In this document: positions 26,312 to 34,739 of the stretch, piece after piece | Layout: each line of letters opens with the position of its first letter | Numbering within the stretch: the stretch's first letter is position 1 | Assembly: GCA_038744685.1 (NCBI GenBank) | Contig: JBCDMB010000025.1 | Location: 1-46,406, forward strand | Length of the DNA: 46,406 nt | Source: Verrucomicrobiota bacterium | GTDB taxonomy: Bacteria; Verrucomicrobiota; Verrucomicrobiia; Opitutales; Puniceicoccaceae | Direction of reading: 5' to 3' | Translations under genes and position numbers: made by a program | The notes under the pieces: generated by a model | The model's database searches: none | What the model saw: only the letters and a program-made list of their open reading frames with translations | Told to the model about the DNA's origin: nothing

Positions 26312-27766
26312 CTACCCGAACTCCCCTGCACCCACCTGATTGGCTTCGATGTGATCGGCAAATTTGGTGAACTTTCGGAGAAAGGCTAGGTCGATTACGC
26401 CCGTAGGGCCGTTTCGTTGTTTGGCAAGGATGAGGCGGATCTTCTCAATGTCGTCTGGGCGTTCGTTTTCCTCTTGATCCTCTCTACGGGGTCTATGAAG
26501 AAGCATTACGACGTCGGCATCCTGCTCAATCGAACCCGACTCCCGCAGATCAGACATCCTGGGATCCCTTTTTTCTTTTTCGCTTTCACGATTGAGTTGG
26601 CTAAGGACCAAAACCGGCACTTTAAGCTCCTTTGCCATAGCCTTCATGCCCCGTGAAATCTCGGCTATCTGATTTTCCCTGGAGGCGCGATTATCCATGC
26701 CGGCAACCAGCTGCAGGTAGTCGACGATGACAAGGCCGAGATCCTTACTCCGCGCGCTTACCCTCCTAGCCTTTGCCCGGACCTCCAGAATATTTAGATT
26801 CCCCTGATCATCGACTACGATCTTTGACTGACCAATCTCCTTGGCCGCTTCGACGATTGCCTGTTGTTCATCCCGGGACGAGAAACCGTCCCGCAGTTTG
26901 TTCATATTGACTCCAGCCCGACTACAAAGGATGCGCTGCGCCAGACTTTCCGAACTCATCTCCAAACTAAAAACCAATACCGTCTTCGGATCGGGGTTGC
27001 GCGAATCACCAATCGCGACGTTCTCGGCAATGTTCATCGCAAGACTGGTTTTTCCGACCGACGGGCGCGCGGCCAGAACAATCATCTCCCCGGCATGAAA
27101 ACCGAAGGTCAAGCGATCAAGGTCTGCAAATCCGCTTCTTGTTCCATAGCTGCTATGCCGTTTCGCGAGGATGTCGTTGATCATCTTGATCACGTTCTCG
27201 AGCGGCTTTCCGATCTCTTGTGCAGAATCGGTAACCTGTGTCTCCCCAATCCTGAATATCTCGGATTCAACCTCTGAAAGAAAAGCAGTGATATCGTCCT
27301 GCCCTTCGTAGCATCGCTCCATCGTCTCATTGGACAGACGAATCAGCTGCCGGAGGAGAGACTTTGCCTTTACGATTTCGATCCAGTTCGCGGCAAATGC
27401 AGTGGATCCGACAGACTCCGAGACCTCGTTGATGTAGGAACGGCCTCCGGTCTCATCGAGAAGTCCTAGAGTGTGCAGCTTTTCCTCCAGAGTGATCTCG
27501 TCGATTTCAATACCCTCGCTATTGAGAGTAATGAGTGCGCCGTACATATTCTTGTGAGCGGGTCTGAAAAACGATTCCACATCAATTTTAGCGTTGATGC
27601 AGTCGGTGATAATCTCGGTGGCATTCTCCCGCATACAGGCAGCCAGGAGGGCACGTTCTGCCTCGATACTGTGCGGCTGCTTTTTGCTGATCCCTCCAAA
27701 GTCTTCCCCATTGGATCGTGTCTTTGAACGGCGCTGCTGCCCGTTTCTTTGTTCTTCGCGTGCCAC
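26312..27766 (-). CDS. dnaB: Replicative DNA helicase DnaB
   Basis: The 484-residue protein has the N-terminal DnaB domain (PHSIEAERALLAACM.., about residues 30-135), a linker helix and the RecA-like domain. Walker A is ARPSVGKTSLAMNIA, Walker B is LGLVIVDYLQLVAG, and VLVLSQLNRESEKEKRDPRMSDLRESGSIEQDADVV-type motifs (split here) are seen near the end. It unwinds DNA at the fork and recruits primase. The N-terminal ~28 residues are basic and hydrophilic. It follows the ribosomal protein operon (rplI upstream, 384 bp away), the usual genomic neighbourhood. Confidence 0.97.
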   Translation of the reverse strand: MAREEQRNGQQRRSKTRSNGEDFGGISKKQPHSIEAERALLAACMRENATEIITDCINAKIDVESFFRPAHKNMYGALITLNSEGIEIDEITLEEKLHTLGLLDETGGRSYINEVSESVGSTAFAANWIEIVKAKSLLRQLIRLSNETMERCYEGQDDITAFLSEVESEIFRIGETQVTDSAQEIGKPLENVIKMINDILAKRHSSYGTRSGFADLDRLTFGFHAGEMIVLAARPSVGKTSLAMNIAENVAIGDSRNPDPKTVLVFSLEMSSESLAQRILCSRAGVNMNKLRDGFSSRDEQQAIVEAAKEIGQSKIVVDDQGNLNILEVRAKARRVSARSKDLGLVIVDYLQLVAGMDNRASRENQIAEISRGMKAMAKELKVPVLVLSQLNRESEKEKRDPRMSDLRESGSIEQDADVVMLLHRPRREDQEENERPDDIEKIRLILAKQRNGPTGVIDLAFLRKFTKFADHIEANQVGAGEFG

Positions 27767-28150
27767 TAGAGTAAAAGACTTAACAGTTTGAAAAACGAAG
27801 AACAGACGGCCACAGAATGGATGATTACCAACGGTTACGGGTGACTCCAGTAAGAATTGTTCACATTAATAAATTCTTTCTGCGAACTGGAGTTGTAAGG
27901 TCTACCAAGTAGCCTTGGTTCTTTGAACCGGGGATAGATTGCGAGGATTCTACTCGAAGCAGAAACTTCCTGAGGTCTGGGGGGGCGTAAGCCTTCGGGG
28001 AACCGCTGAGTGGGTAAATAGATCTAGGAATGTCTTGAAGAGCTCTTGGCTTGCCGAAGGCGAGACACTACAATACACAAAACCGTCAGATCCAACGGAC
28101 TCCGCTTTCCCCGGAACCTAGTTCCGAGGCCACGCCTCAAAGTGAAGAAA
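27767..28150. other. Intergenic region between rplI and dnaB with two REP-like palindromes
   Basis: GCCTTGGTTCTTTGAACCGGGG lies at 27912-27933; the related palindrome CCCCGGAACCTAGTTCCGAG (plus GCC) lies in inverted orientation at 28109-28131. They belong to the family of the 32377-32446 element. Apart from these no gene is seen; the dnaB promoter is expected near 27800-27900. Confidence 0.6.
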
Positions 28151-28618
28151 TCAGTCTTCGATCGGATTCTCGGAGACAATTTCAAACCTAAGCTCACCCT
28201 GCACCTGAGGATGGAGCTTGATTGTGACCGAGTGGTCACCAATCGATTTTACCGGGGCCGGGAGATGGACCTGTCTACGGTCCAGCTCAATTCCATTTTC
28301 AGCAATCTTTGCAACGAGGTCCTGAGCTGTTACCGCTCCGAACATTTTGCCACCTTCCCCTGTCTTGACGACGATAGCCACCCGCAGACCCTCGAGCTTA
28401 CTCATCACCGCTTGCGCCTCCTCTAGCTCCGCAGCTTCCCGTTCCGCACGGCGGACGCGGAGTGACTCAATCTGACGCTCGGTTGAACGCGTTGCGGGAA
28501 TCGCCAATTTACGCGGAATCAAGTAGTTCCGAGCATAGCCGGACTTTACACTTACCTTTTCGCCTTCGCCACCGAGGTTGGTGACTGGCTTTAGGAGAAG
28601 AACTTCTGAATGTGCCAT
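28151..28618 (-). CDS. rplI: 50S ribosomal protein L9
   Basis: The 155-residue protein has VLLLKPVTNLGGEGEKVSVKSGYARNYLIPRKLA-type N-terminal domain (short beta-sheet and long helix) and a C-terminal domain with FGAVTAQDLV. It sits near L1 on the large subunit. It follows ssb by 21 bases in the same operon. rpsR, which normally stands between them, is absent. Confidence 0.96.
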   Translation of the reverse strand: MAHSEVLLLKPVTNLGGEGEKVSVKSGYARNYLIPRKLAIPATRSTERQIESLRVRRAEREAAELEEAQAVMSKLEGLRVAIVVKTGEGGKMFGAVTAQDLVAKIAENGIELDRRQVHLPAPVKSIGDHSVTIKLHPQVQGELRFEIVSENPIED

Positions 28619-28639
28619 GAGATTGTGATACTTTTGCTG

Positions 28640-29095
28640 TTAAAATGGGATGTCTTCGTCATCAAAATTTTCGGCAGGACCGCTGCCAGAACGGGAGGAA
28701 CTCTCTCTCGGTGGTGGAGAAGAACGCTCGTAAGAGCCCGAGCCACCACTTTCCTCGTCGCCTCGGCCGCTTCCTAGGAACTGGAAGTTTTCACAGACCA
28801 CCTTGAGCTTGGAACGTTTTTCGCCTTCCTTCGACTCCCAGGTATCTAGCTGCAGGCGTCCTTCGATCATGACGGGACGACCTTTGGAAAGATACTTCCC
28901 TAAAATTTCGCCGACCTTTCCAAATGCATCGATGTCGACAAAAGTCGTCTCCTCACGCTTCTCGCCATCACGGGTAGTGTAGTTGCGCGATACGGCTAAG
29001 CCAAATTTGCAAATAGCATTGTTTCCACTAGCAAATCGGACCTCGGGATCCCGGGTAAGGTTCCCGATAAGGATGACGCGATTGAAGGAAGCCAT
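28640..29095 (-). CDS. ssb: Single-stranded DNA-binding protein
   Basis: The 151-residue protein has an OB-fold: MASFNRVILIGNLTRDPEVRF, FGKVGEILGKYLSKGRPVMIEGRL and LKVVCENFQFLG. A flexible Gly/Ser-rich linker follows. The tip is EDIPF, the acidic tail that binds partner proteins. It coats ssDNA in replication and repair. It lies between rpsF (21 bp) and rplI (21 bp). Confidence 0.97.
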   Translation of the reverse strand: MASFNRVILIGNLTRDPEVRFASGNNAICKFGLAVSRNYTTRDGEKREETTFVDIDAFGKVGEILGKYLSKGRPVMIEGRLQLDTWESKEGEKRSKLKVVCENFQFLGSGRGDEESGGSGSYERSSPPPRESSSRSGSGPAENFDDEDIPF

Positions 29096-29116
29096 GAGTC
29101 TTTAGGGTTACTAGTC

Positions 29117-29416
29117 CTAAGCGGACTCCACCATAACGCGGTTCACTTTTCGATCAAGACGCACCTTTTCCTGTAGGCCTTCAGGCGCTGTCGCCGGGCC
29201 TTCAAAATCATACTGCAAAAAGATGCCGTTTGAGAGTCCGGTTGCGGATTTACGGGCGAAGTCGTGGTTGCCGAGGTTCTTCACCGCATCAACCTTCCCC
29301 TCCACTTCTTCGATCACCTTGGAGTAGGCTTCAGTAAGCTCGTCCACTGATGCCTCGACGCCGCGGGTATCTAGAACGAAGGTGGCTCTGTAATTACGAC
29401 TCGTTTTCTTAATCAT
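29117..29416 (-). CDS. rpsF: 30S ribosomal protein S6
   Basis: The 99-residue protein starts MIKKTSRNYRATFVLDTRG and has the S6 ferredoxin-like fold with VEGKVDAVKNLGNHDFAR and FLQYDFEGPA. It normally binds S18, whose gene is not here. Its ATG overlaps the pth stop codon by four bases (29413-29416), so its translation is coupled to pth. Confidence 0.92.
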   Translation of the reverse strand: MIKKTSRNYRATFVLDTRGVEASVDELTEAYSKVIEEVEGKVDAVKNLGNHDFARKSATGLSNGIFLQYDFEGPATAPEGLQEKVRLDRKVNRVMVESA

Positions 29417-30000
29417 GATGCTTTGCTTCTAGTGTTACATTCGTTCATCGCACGCTCAACACCTCCTGCAACCAGCAGCTCAAGTCCAGCACGCACTTTT
29501 TGGTAGGACTCCTCCAAAAAGGGAGTCTCATCCTTGGAAATTCTCCCGAGAACCCAGTCTTTTAGATCCATCTCAGGGTGTGATTTACCGCCAACGCCGA
29601 TTTTGAAGCGGACAAAGTCCGGCCCCAACTTCTGGAGCAGATCGGCGACTCCATTGTGACCACCAGCGCTACCAGATGGGCTCACTTTAATCCGGCCAGG
29701 ATCGAGTGTGATATCGTCGTATAAAACGCAGAACTGATCGGACCCAAATTTATAATACCGTGCGAGTGCACCGAGAGAGTCTCCCGACCGGTTTACAAAA
29801 GTGCGGGGCTTCACCAGAAGGACTGGGTATCCAGAGAGTTCGGCAAGGCAGGTATCGGCCTGAAACCTCTTCTCCCACACCCAACGACCGTCGAAAGACG
29901 CGGCAAAAGAATCGAGCGCAAGAAAACCTGCATTATGCCGGGTGTTCTCATATTCCTCTCCCGGATTTCCGAGACCGGCAATGATACGCACCCGATTCAT
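29413..30000 (-). CDS. pth: Peptidyl-tRNA hydrolase
   Basis: The 195-residue enzyme has IIAGLGNPGEEYENTRHNAGF (active-site Asn and His), LVKPRTFVNRSGDS, VLYDDITLDPGRIKV (catalytic Asp), GSAGGHNGVADLL and FVRFKIGVGG. It releases tRNA from drop-off peptidyl-tRNAs. It follows rplY by 33 bases, the common rplY-pth pair. Confidence 0.97.
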   Translation of the reverse strand: MNRVRIIAGLGNPGEEYENTRHNAGFLALDSFAASFDGRWVWEKRFQADTCLAELSGYPVLLVKPRTFVNRSGDSLGALARYYKFGSDQFCVLYDDITLDPGRIKVSPSGSAGGHNGVADLLQKLGPDFVRFKIGVGGKSHPEMDLKDWVLGRISKDETPFLEESYQKVRAGLELLVAGGVERAMNECNTRSKAS

Positions 30001-30033
30001 ATTTATGTAGTTTGGGAAAAAGAGGGAGCTCTC

Positions 30034-30687
30034 TTACTTTTCCTCTTCGGAGCTCGCCTCGGCGGAATCACCAGCCCTCTCCTTGATGATTTCCGGCTCA
30101 GCAATCTCCTCTTCAGCGGCAGCTTCAGCCTCCACACGAGGGGAAGCGACTCCAGCGATGGTCAACTCGTCTTCACCGGTGTACTCAACACCTTCGAGGA
30201 CGGGCAGATCTTTCACGTGGAGGGAATCGCCAACATTCAGCGAGGTGACGTCAACGTCGATCTGGTGTGGCAGGTCCTTCGGCAGGCATTTCACTTCCAC
30301 TTCGTGCAGGTGAATATCAAGGATGCCTCCTTCTGTTGAAACGCCAACCGGAGTGCCATGCACGTGGACCGGAATGCTCGCAGTAATTGCATGTCCTTTC
30401 GTCAGTTCGAGGAAGTCAACATGCATAAAGTCGTCTGTAAGGGCATTGCGCTGAACATCCTGAATCAAGGTCATAGCTGAGAAACCGTCTCCATCCTCAA
30501 TGGTCACGATTGAAGACTGCCCGGCCTTGCGCCAGACTTTGACAAAAGAACCGCGATCGATGGTAAGGTTTTTGGTCCCACTGACCCCATAGAGAACAGC
30601 TGGGATTTTGCCTTCACGACGAATCCGACCTGCAGCGCCGCTGCCTGCCCGTTCACGGTTGGAAACTGAGAGAGAAATGTCTTCCAT
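30034..30687 (-). CDS. rplY: 50S ribosomal protein L25 (Ctc type)
   Basis: The 217-residue protein is of the long, general-stress-protein Ctc form. The N-terminal 5S rRNA-binding domain contains GAAGRIRREGKIPAVLYGVSG, and the C-terminal TL5 domain contains VHVHGTPVGVSTEGGILDIHLHEVEVKCLP. The final 35 residues are acidic and alanine-rich. It is the first gene of the operon, so the promoter should lie upstream of 30687. Confidence 0.96.
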   Translation of the reverse strand: MEDISLSVSNRERAGSGAAGRIRREGKIPAVLYGVSGTKNLTIDRGSFVKVWRKAGQSSIVTIEDGDGFSAMTLIQDVQRNALTDDFMHVDFLELTKGHAITASIPVHVHGTPVGVSTEGGILDIHLHEVEVKCLPKDLPHQIDVDVTSLNVGDSLHVKDLPVLEGVEYTGEDELTIAGVASPRVEAEAAAEEEIAEPEIIKERAGDSAEASSEEEK

Positions 30688-31366
30688 TGTAGGAGTGTTC
30701 TAGTCGTTTGTTTGGATGGGAGAAAACGGATGAGAATGATGTGCAGAGAGGGAAAATCAAGGCCAGATTTGGGGAAAATGAGGCTAGAATCCTGGAAATA
30801 GGAAGGGTGGAAGCAGGGCCGCGCACCTTTGAGGGTCAAAAGGTTATCCTCTTAAACGAGCCCTTTGCGACTAAGTTGAACAGTGCTCATCTGAGGCCAC
30901 ATTACGTGGCGGCTGCTTCTAGAATGCCGACCTCGAGAACAGTCCCCTTGCAACCGTGAGAAAAAACAGGAAACTTCAAAGTTGGCCGAAAGATGGTTTC
31001 TGGCGTCACCAGATGGACTCCATACTCTGGCAGATGCAAGGAATGGTTAACGATACGAATACATCGAGTTGTCGTGGTTGTGACACAAGGGGAAGGCAGC
31101 GTTTGATCCCGCCTGTTTTCAATTGCTACCAAGCCGTCAGGGAGAACCTTCAGAACTCCGATATCAATTCGCTACTTAGATAAAACGGACTCGGGATTCG
31201 CTATCGGGATCGAAATCGTGTCTCGAGAGCATTCGATAGCGATGCCGATTTCGATTTTTGCCATCATGCTTCGTAGGAGCCGCGGTTTAGTAACCTTTAC
31301 CAATTCGCTTAAATTCTGGCATATTTGGTGGGATTTAGACTCTTCCTCTTTCGCAATCCATCTGCT
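30688..31366. other. Intergenic region with inverted CGATAGCGAT/ATTTCGAT repeat (31196-31258)
   Basis: No gene or RNA is apparent in 680 bases. At 31196-31258 the sequence GATTCGCTATCGGGATCGAA is followed by an inverted partner around ATTCGATAGCGATGCCGATT. Direct relatives occur at 42837-42863 and 45421-45448. Confidence 0.5.
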
Positions 31367-32272
31367 CTAGGCCCACCCATATCCTTTGTAAGTCCATTGG
31401 ATCTGGCCATCTGAAACGTCAACAACCCCATACCCGAAACCGGTATCCCGGTTCGGACCTTCCCACCAGCCACCGCATATGGCTCCACCCATGAGGAAGG
31501 TTCGTCCCGCCCAATCAATGAGTTCATTGGAATGGAGATGCCCTTGGAGAACGAGGGGAAGGTTGCGTCCCTTGAAAAGCTCGAGGATTTCATTGGCGTT
31601 TTCGACCACCAGATTTTCGGGCAGAGGAGCACTTGGATTCTCGACTACCTGGATAAAGACGGTTCGAAACGGGATATGACTCACCAGAACAATCGGTTTT
31701 TCGGCAGGGATTTTGGAGAGTTCTTTGGTCAACCAGGCAATCTGCTCCTGATTTACATATCCTCTGTAGAATAGGGGAGGACTAGTGAGCTCGACCGAAT
31801 CTATGAGGAAATAGTGAATCCCTCCGTGGTCGAAAGATTGATAGGTCCCGTCTAATTGGAACGCATCCCGCCAAAGTGCGGTTGGATCGATTGCAGGTGG
31901 GGAACCATCGGCTGGAAACGCCCCCGCAAGGTCATGGTTCCCAATTACCGGGTAGACCGGCTGGTCAATCTGTCCAAGAAAATCGGTAAAGACCTTGAAG
32001 GAATCGACACACTCGGAAGCTGCCTTCAAGTATCCGCGGTTGATTACATCTCCGCCGCAAATCCAAAGATCGACCTCTTCTTCGTTCATTGCTTTTACGG
32101 CAAGGTTGAGTGCTTCCGGGACCCGCAAATCTGTTCTGGCATGCACGTCAGTAAAGAAACCGAGGCGAAGCGGAGGAAGTGAAACAGCGGACTGAGCGGT
32201 CGAACGAAACCCAAAACCAATCAACCCAGCACCCGCAGCGAGGGAACCCAAGAATTCTCGTCGGTTAGGCAT
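31367..32272 (-). CDS. Tat-exported calcineurin-like metallophosphoesterase
   Basis: The start is placed at 32272, giving MPNRREFLGSLAAGAGLIGF, a twin-arginine signal (RREFLG). The 301-residue product has all metallophosphoesterase motifs: FFTDVHAR (D.H), WICGGDVINRG (GD), YPVIGNHDLAG (GNHD), VLVSHIP (H) and LVLQGHLHSNE (GH.H). These bind two metals in an extracytoplasmic phosphodiesterase. The C-terminus forms a small cap (CGGWWEGPNRDTGFGYGVV). The in-frame extension to 32359 has no homology feature and was not used. The substrate is unknown. Confidence 0.92.
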   Translation of the reverse strand: MPNRREFLGSLAAGAGLIGFGFRSTAQSAVSLPPLRLGFFTDVHARTDLRVPEALNLAVKAMNEEEVDLWICGGDVINRGYLKAASECVDSFKVFTDFLGQIDQPVYPVIGNHDLAGAFPADGSPPAIDPTALWRDAFQLDGTYQSFDHGGIHYFLIDSVELTSPPLFYRGYVNQEQIAWLTKELSKIPAEKPIVLVSHIPFRTVFIQVVENPSAPLPENLVVENANEILELFKGRNLPLVLQGHLHSNELIDWAGRTFLMGGAICGGWWEGPNRDTGFGYGVVDVSDGQIQWTYKGYGWA

Positions 32273-32376
32273 GGAAAACAAATAGGAGCCCAGCAGATCT
32301 TTGACAAGCCGACGATGGTAAGAAAAAATCCAGGTGCGAATATCAAGAATTCCTCCCATTCTTACAATTGGTAAGT

Positions 32377-32446
32377 GTGGCCTCGGAACTCAGTTCCGGG
32401 GGCCAGTTCTACGAACGAAAACCCCGGTTCGAAGAACCGAGGCCAC
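32377..32446. repeat. REPIN-like element (two inverted palindromes)
   Basis: The 70-bp element begins GTGGCCTCGG and ends with its exact inverse CCGAGGCCAC. It consists of the palindrome GGCCTCGGAACTCAGTTCCG (plus GGG) and, inverted, the palindrome CCCCGGTTCGAAGAACCGAG (plus GCC), about 20 bases apart. Single copies of the palindrome occur at 27912-27933, 28109-28131 and 44639-44661. This matches the architecture of REPINs moved by Y1 transposases. Confidence 0.7.
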
Positions 32447-32764
32447 CATATCCATCGAACGGGAGGATGCAGGCTTATTTCAACAAACTCACCACAGGGC
32501 CGCCAAGTTGGGTAGAAGTCATGGAAGCTGAGTCTTATTTTAGCCGAGTCCGATTGCGGAACGTTTTGATCAACCAACCTCCAGCTCCCTTCCGAGTACA
32601 TATTGAGGGTTGTCAGAGGTCAGCCGACTAAACAGAGTGTCCTTCAACGAATATCAAGAAACCCGACTTTCCGGTTTGCCATCGATGACCATTGGTAGTC
32701 TAGTTCACTCAGTTCTGTGAAAGGTTTTGCTCAGTCCAGCAAACCAAAGGTCACAGTTTGAATT
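32447..32764. other. Intergenic stretch upstream of tmRNA
   Basis: No gene is recognised. The ssrA promoter should lie in its last 60 bases; no unambiguous elements are visible. Confidence 0.4.
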
Positions 32765-33203
<439 letters not shown>

Positions 33204-33297
33204 TGGCCCTTCGTAGCCCCGCTACGTCGGGGCGAAGTAGGGCTTTCCCGCTTCGAACCTTCTTATGAGTCAACGACCGCCTTTTGCGTTGGCAAGC

Positions 33298-33347
33298 CCA
33301 AGGCTTCGGATGGTCACGCACCACCCGAGGGAAGCCTTGGCGTAGGA
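33298..33347. repeat. Palindrome upstream of GIY-YIG gene, copy 2
   Basis: It matches 33150-33199 base for base (CCAAGGCTTCGGATGGTCAC and on) but lacks the outermost arm on the left. It is followed at 33351-33365 by CGAAGTAGGGCTTTC, as is copy 1. It ends 49 bases before the nuclease start codon. Confidence 0.85.
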
Positions 33348-33395
33348 CCGCGAAGTAGGGCTTTCTCTTCGCCAAGTCCGTGATACGATTAGTTC

Positions 33396-33659
33396 ATGGT
33401 CTATGTCTACCGAATTCAAAGCCGCAAATCTCCCTCCTTCGGCTACACTGGATACACGACGAACCTCAAGCAACGTCTCGCGCAGCATAACAGTGGAGAA
33501 GTCGCTTCAACGTCCCGATTCGCGCCGTTTGGCCTGGTCTTCTACGCTGCTTTTCCCGACAAGAGAACAGGACGCAACTTTGAAGACTACCTGAAAACTG
33601 GTTCCGGCAAAGCCTTCGCCCGCAAACGCCTCTGGCCCTCGTCGGAAGACAATTGTTGA
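33396..33659 (+). CDS. Small GIY-YIG nuclease
   Basis: The 87-residue protein is a stand-alone GIY-YIG domain: VYVYRIQSRKSPSFGYTGYTTNLKQRLAQHNSGE-type core with the two-tyrosine motif (VYVYRI..GYTGYT), the catalytic Arg in LKQRLAQHN, and the Glu in NFEDYLKTGSGKAFARKRLW. Such single-domain proteins resemble the UvrC N-terminal nuclease and the nuclease of homing elements. It is preceded by two palindromic repeats that start on the tmRNA end, suggesting a shared function. It ends at 33659. Confidence 0.9.
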   Translation: MVYVYRIQSRKSPSFGYTGYTTNLKQRLAQHNSGEVASTSRFAPFGLVFYAAFPDKRTGRNFEDYLKTGSGKAFARKRLWPSSEDNC

Positions 33660-33816
33660 GGGCGCGTTTTCATGCCTGAAATCTGTTCTGTCACTCAATG
33701 ATTCGGAAGTTCCTCACTACTTCTCGAATTTCAATTTCACCTTAAGTGGTCTTTTCGCTGAGTTGCGTAGCGCAGGGTAGAGACTAGTCCAATCGCTATT
33801 ATCGCAGCAGTTACAT

Positions 33817-34209
33817 TCATTTCGCCCATAGGTTTAACATGTCAGTTAGTCTAGGATAGAAAGTGTAGAGAGAAACCGCGGAAAATAGGATCCCAGCAAG
33901 AGTCACTCTCAGCCTCAAGGAGGCGTATCCAAAAATAAGCGCTAGTGCGCCCCAACTGTAGCTATGTAAAAGATCCAGAATGGTTTGATGCTTATTGGTT
34001 GGAGCAGAACCCACGGTTGGAAACGACCAAAGAAGGACCAGAACGCCAACAAATACCAACGCATGTGCACTTTCCCGTTTCTGAATCTTTCTTCTTTGTT
34101 CTTTGACTTCTCGATAGGGAAGGTCGAGGTCCTCATAGATCTCATTTTGATGATCTGACGAAGAACCAGGCATAGCACTACTAACTTGTTTCGCTTTGAG
34201 CCAGCTCAT
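33817..34209 (-). CDS. Small membrane protein of unknown function
   Basis: The 130-residue frame has a hydrophilic N-terminal half with a basic coiled segment (REVKEQRRKIQKRES) and three likely membrane helices (ALVFVGVLVLLWSFPTV, YSWGALALIFGYASLRL, VTLAGILFSAVSLYTFY). An internal ATG at 34173 is an alternative start. No family was recognised. Confidence 0.5.
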   Translation of the reverse strand: MSWLKAKQVSSAMPGSSSDHQNEIYEDLDLPYREVKEQRRKIQKRESAHALVFVGVLVLLWSFPTVGSAPTNKHQTILDLLHSYSWGALALIFGYASLRLRVTLAGILFSAVSLYTFYPRLTDMLNLWAK

Positions 34210-34609
34210 TCAAAAGTCCATTCATTCGTCAGAGATTTTATATAGAGACGTCTCGCCTAAGAAGGAACCTGATTTTAACTTCAGGCACCTTCCCTCCCGC
34301 TTGAAGCAGCATTAGTACTGGGAGAATGGACTCTGTTGTTAATCCGTAAAGGGCTACGTTGTCTTTTCGGTGAAGATCGACCAAGGGTGACTAGGATCGA
34401 CTTGCCGATTATTGGATATGGAAGTATCCAAAAATTAGATACAGAACTTTATTTGAATTGGCCCTACAATTGCTGCGTCTTGACGGGTGGCGGTTTGAGT
34501 TTTAGGAGAGTGTTAGGGTAGTGAGCGGAACAGCTCATGCATCTAAATCATTTGGCCTAAAAAAGGGGGGTTTTTTCAAAAAATTTTCCAAAAATCTTCA
34601 CCGCCGGAG

Positions 34610-34695
34610 TTATTCACAATGCCGATTTTGGTCATCAACATCTGTAAATTCCTAAGCGGCAGATACTTCGGGACTTATTCACAAAGATATTCACA
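34610..34695 (+). promoter_or_regulatory. Cluster of three DnaA-box-like sites
   Basis: TTATTCACA at 34610-34618 and 34675-34683 and ATATTCACA at 34687-34695 match the DnaA box TTATNCACA (the last with one change), all in the same direction. An AT-rich stretch (34575-34596) lies just upstream. They could form a DnaA-controlled region or part of an origin. No dnaA or gidA gene is nearby to support an origin. Confidence 0.45.
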
Positions 34696-34739
34696 AGTTA
34701 CTACACATCAACACTTTACGAACGATATTATTTGACACG

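Noticed and set aside
34336-34521. 61-codon frame upstream of the DnaA-box cluster
   Set aside because: Starts at a weak codon without ribosome site and shows no recognisable motif.
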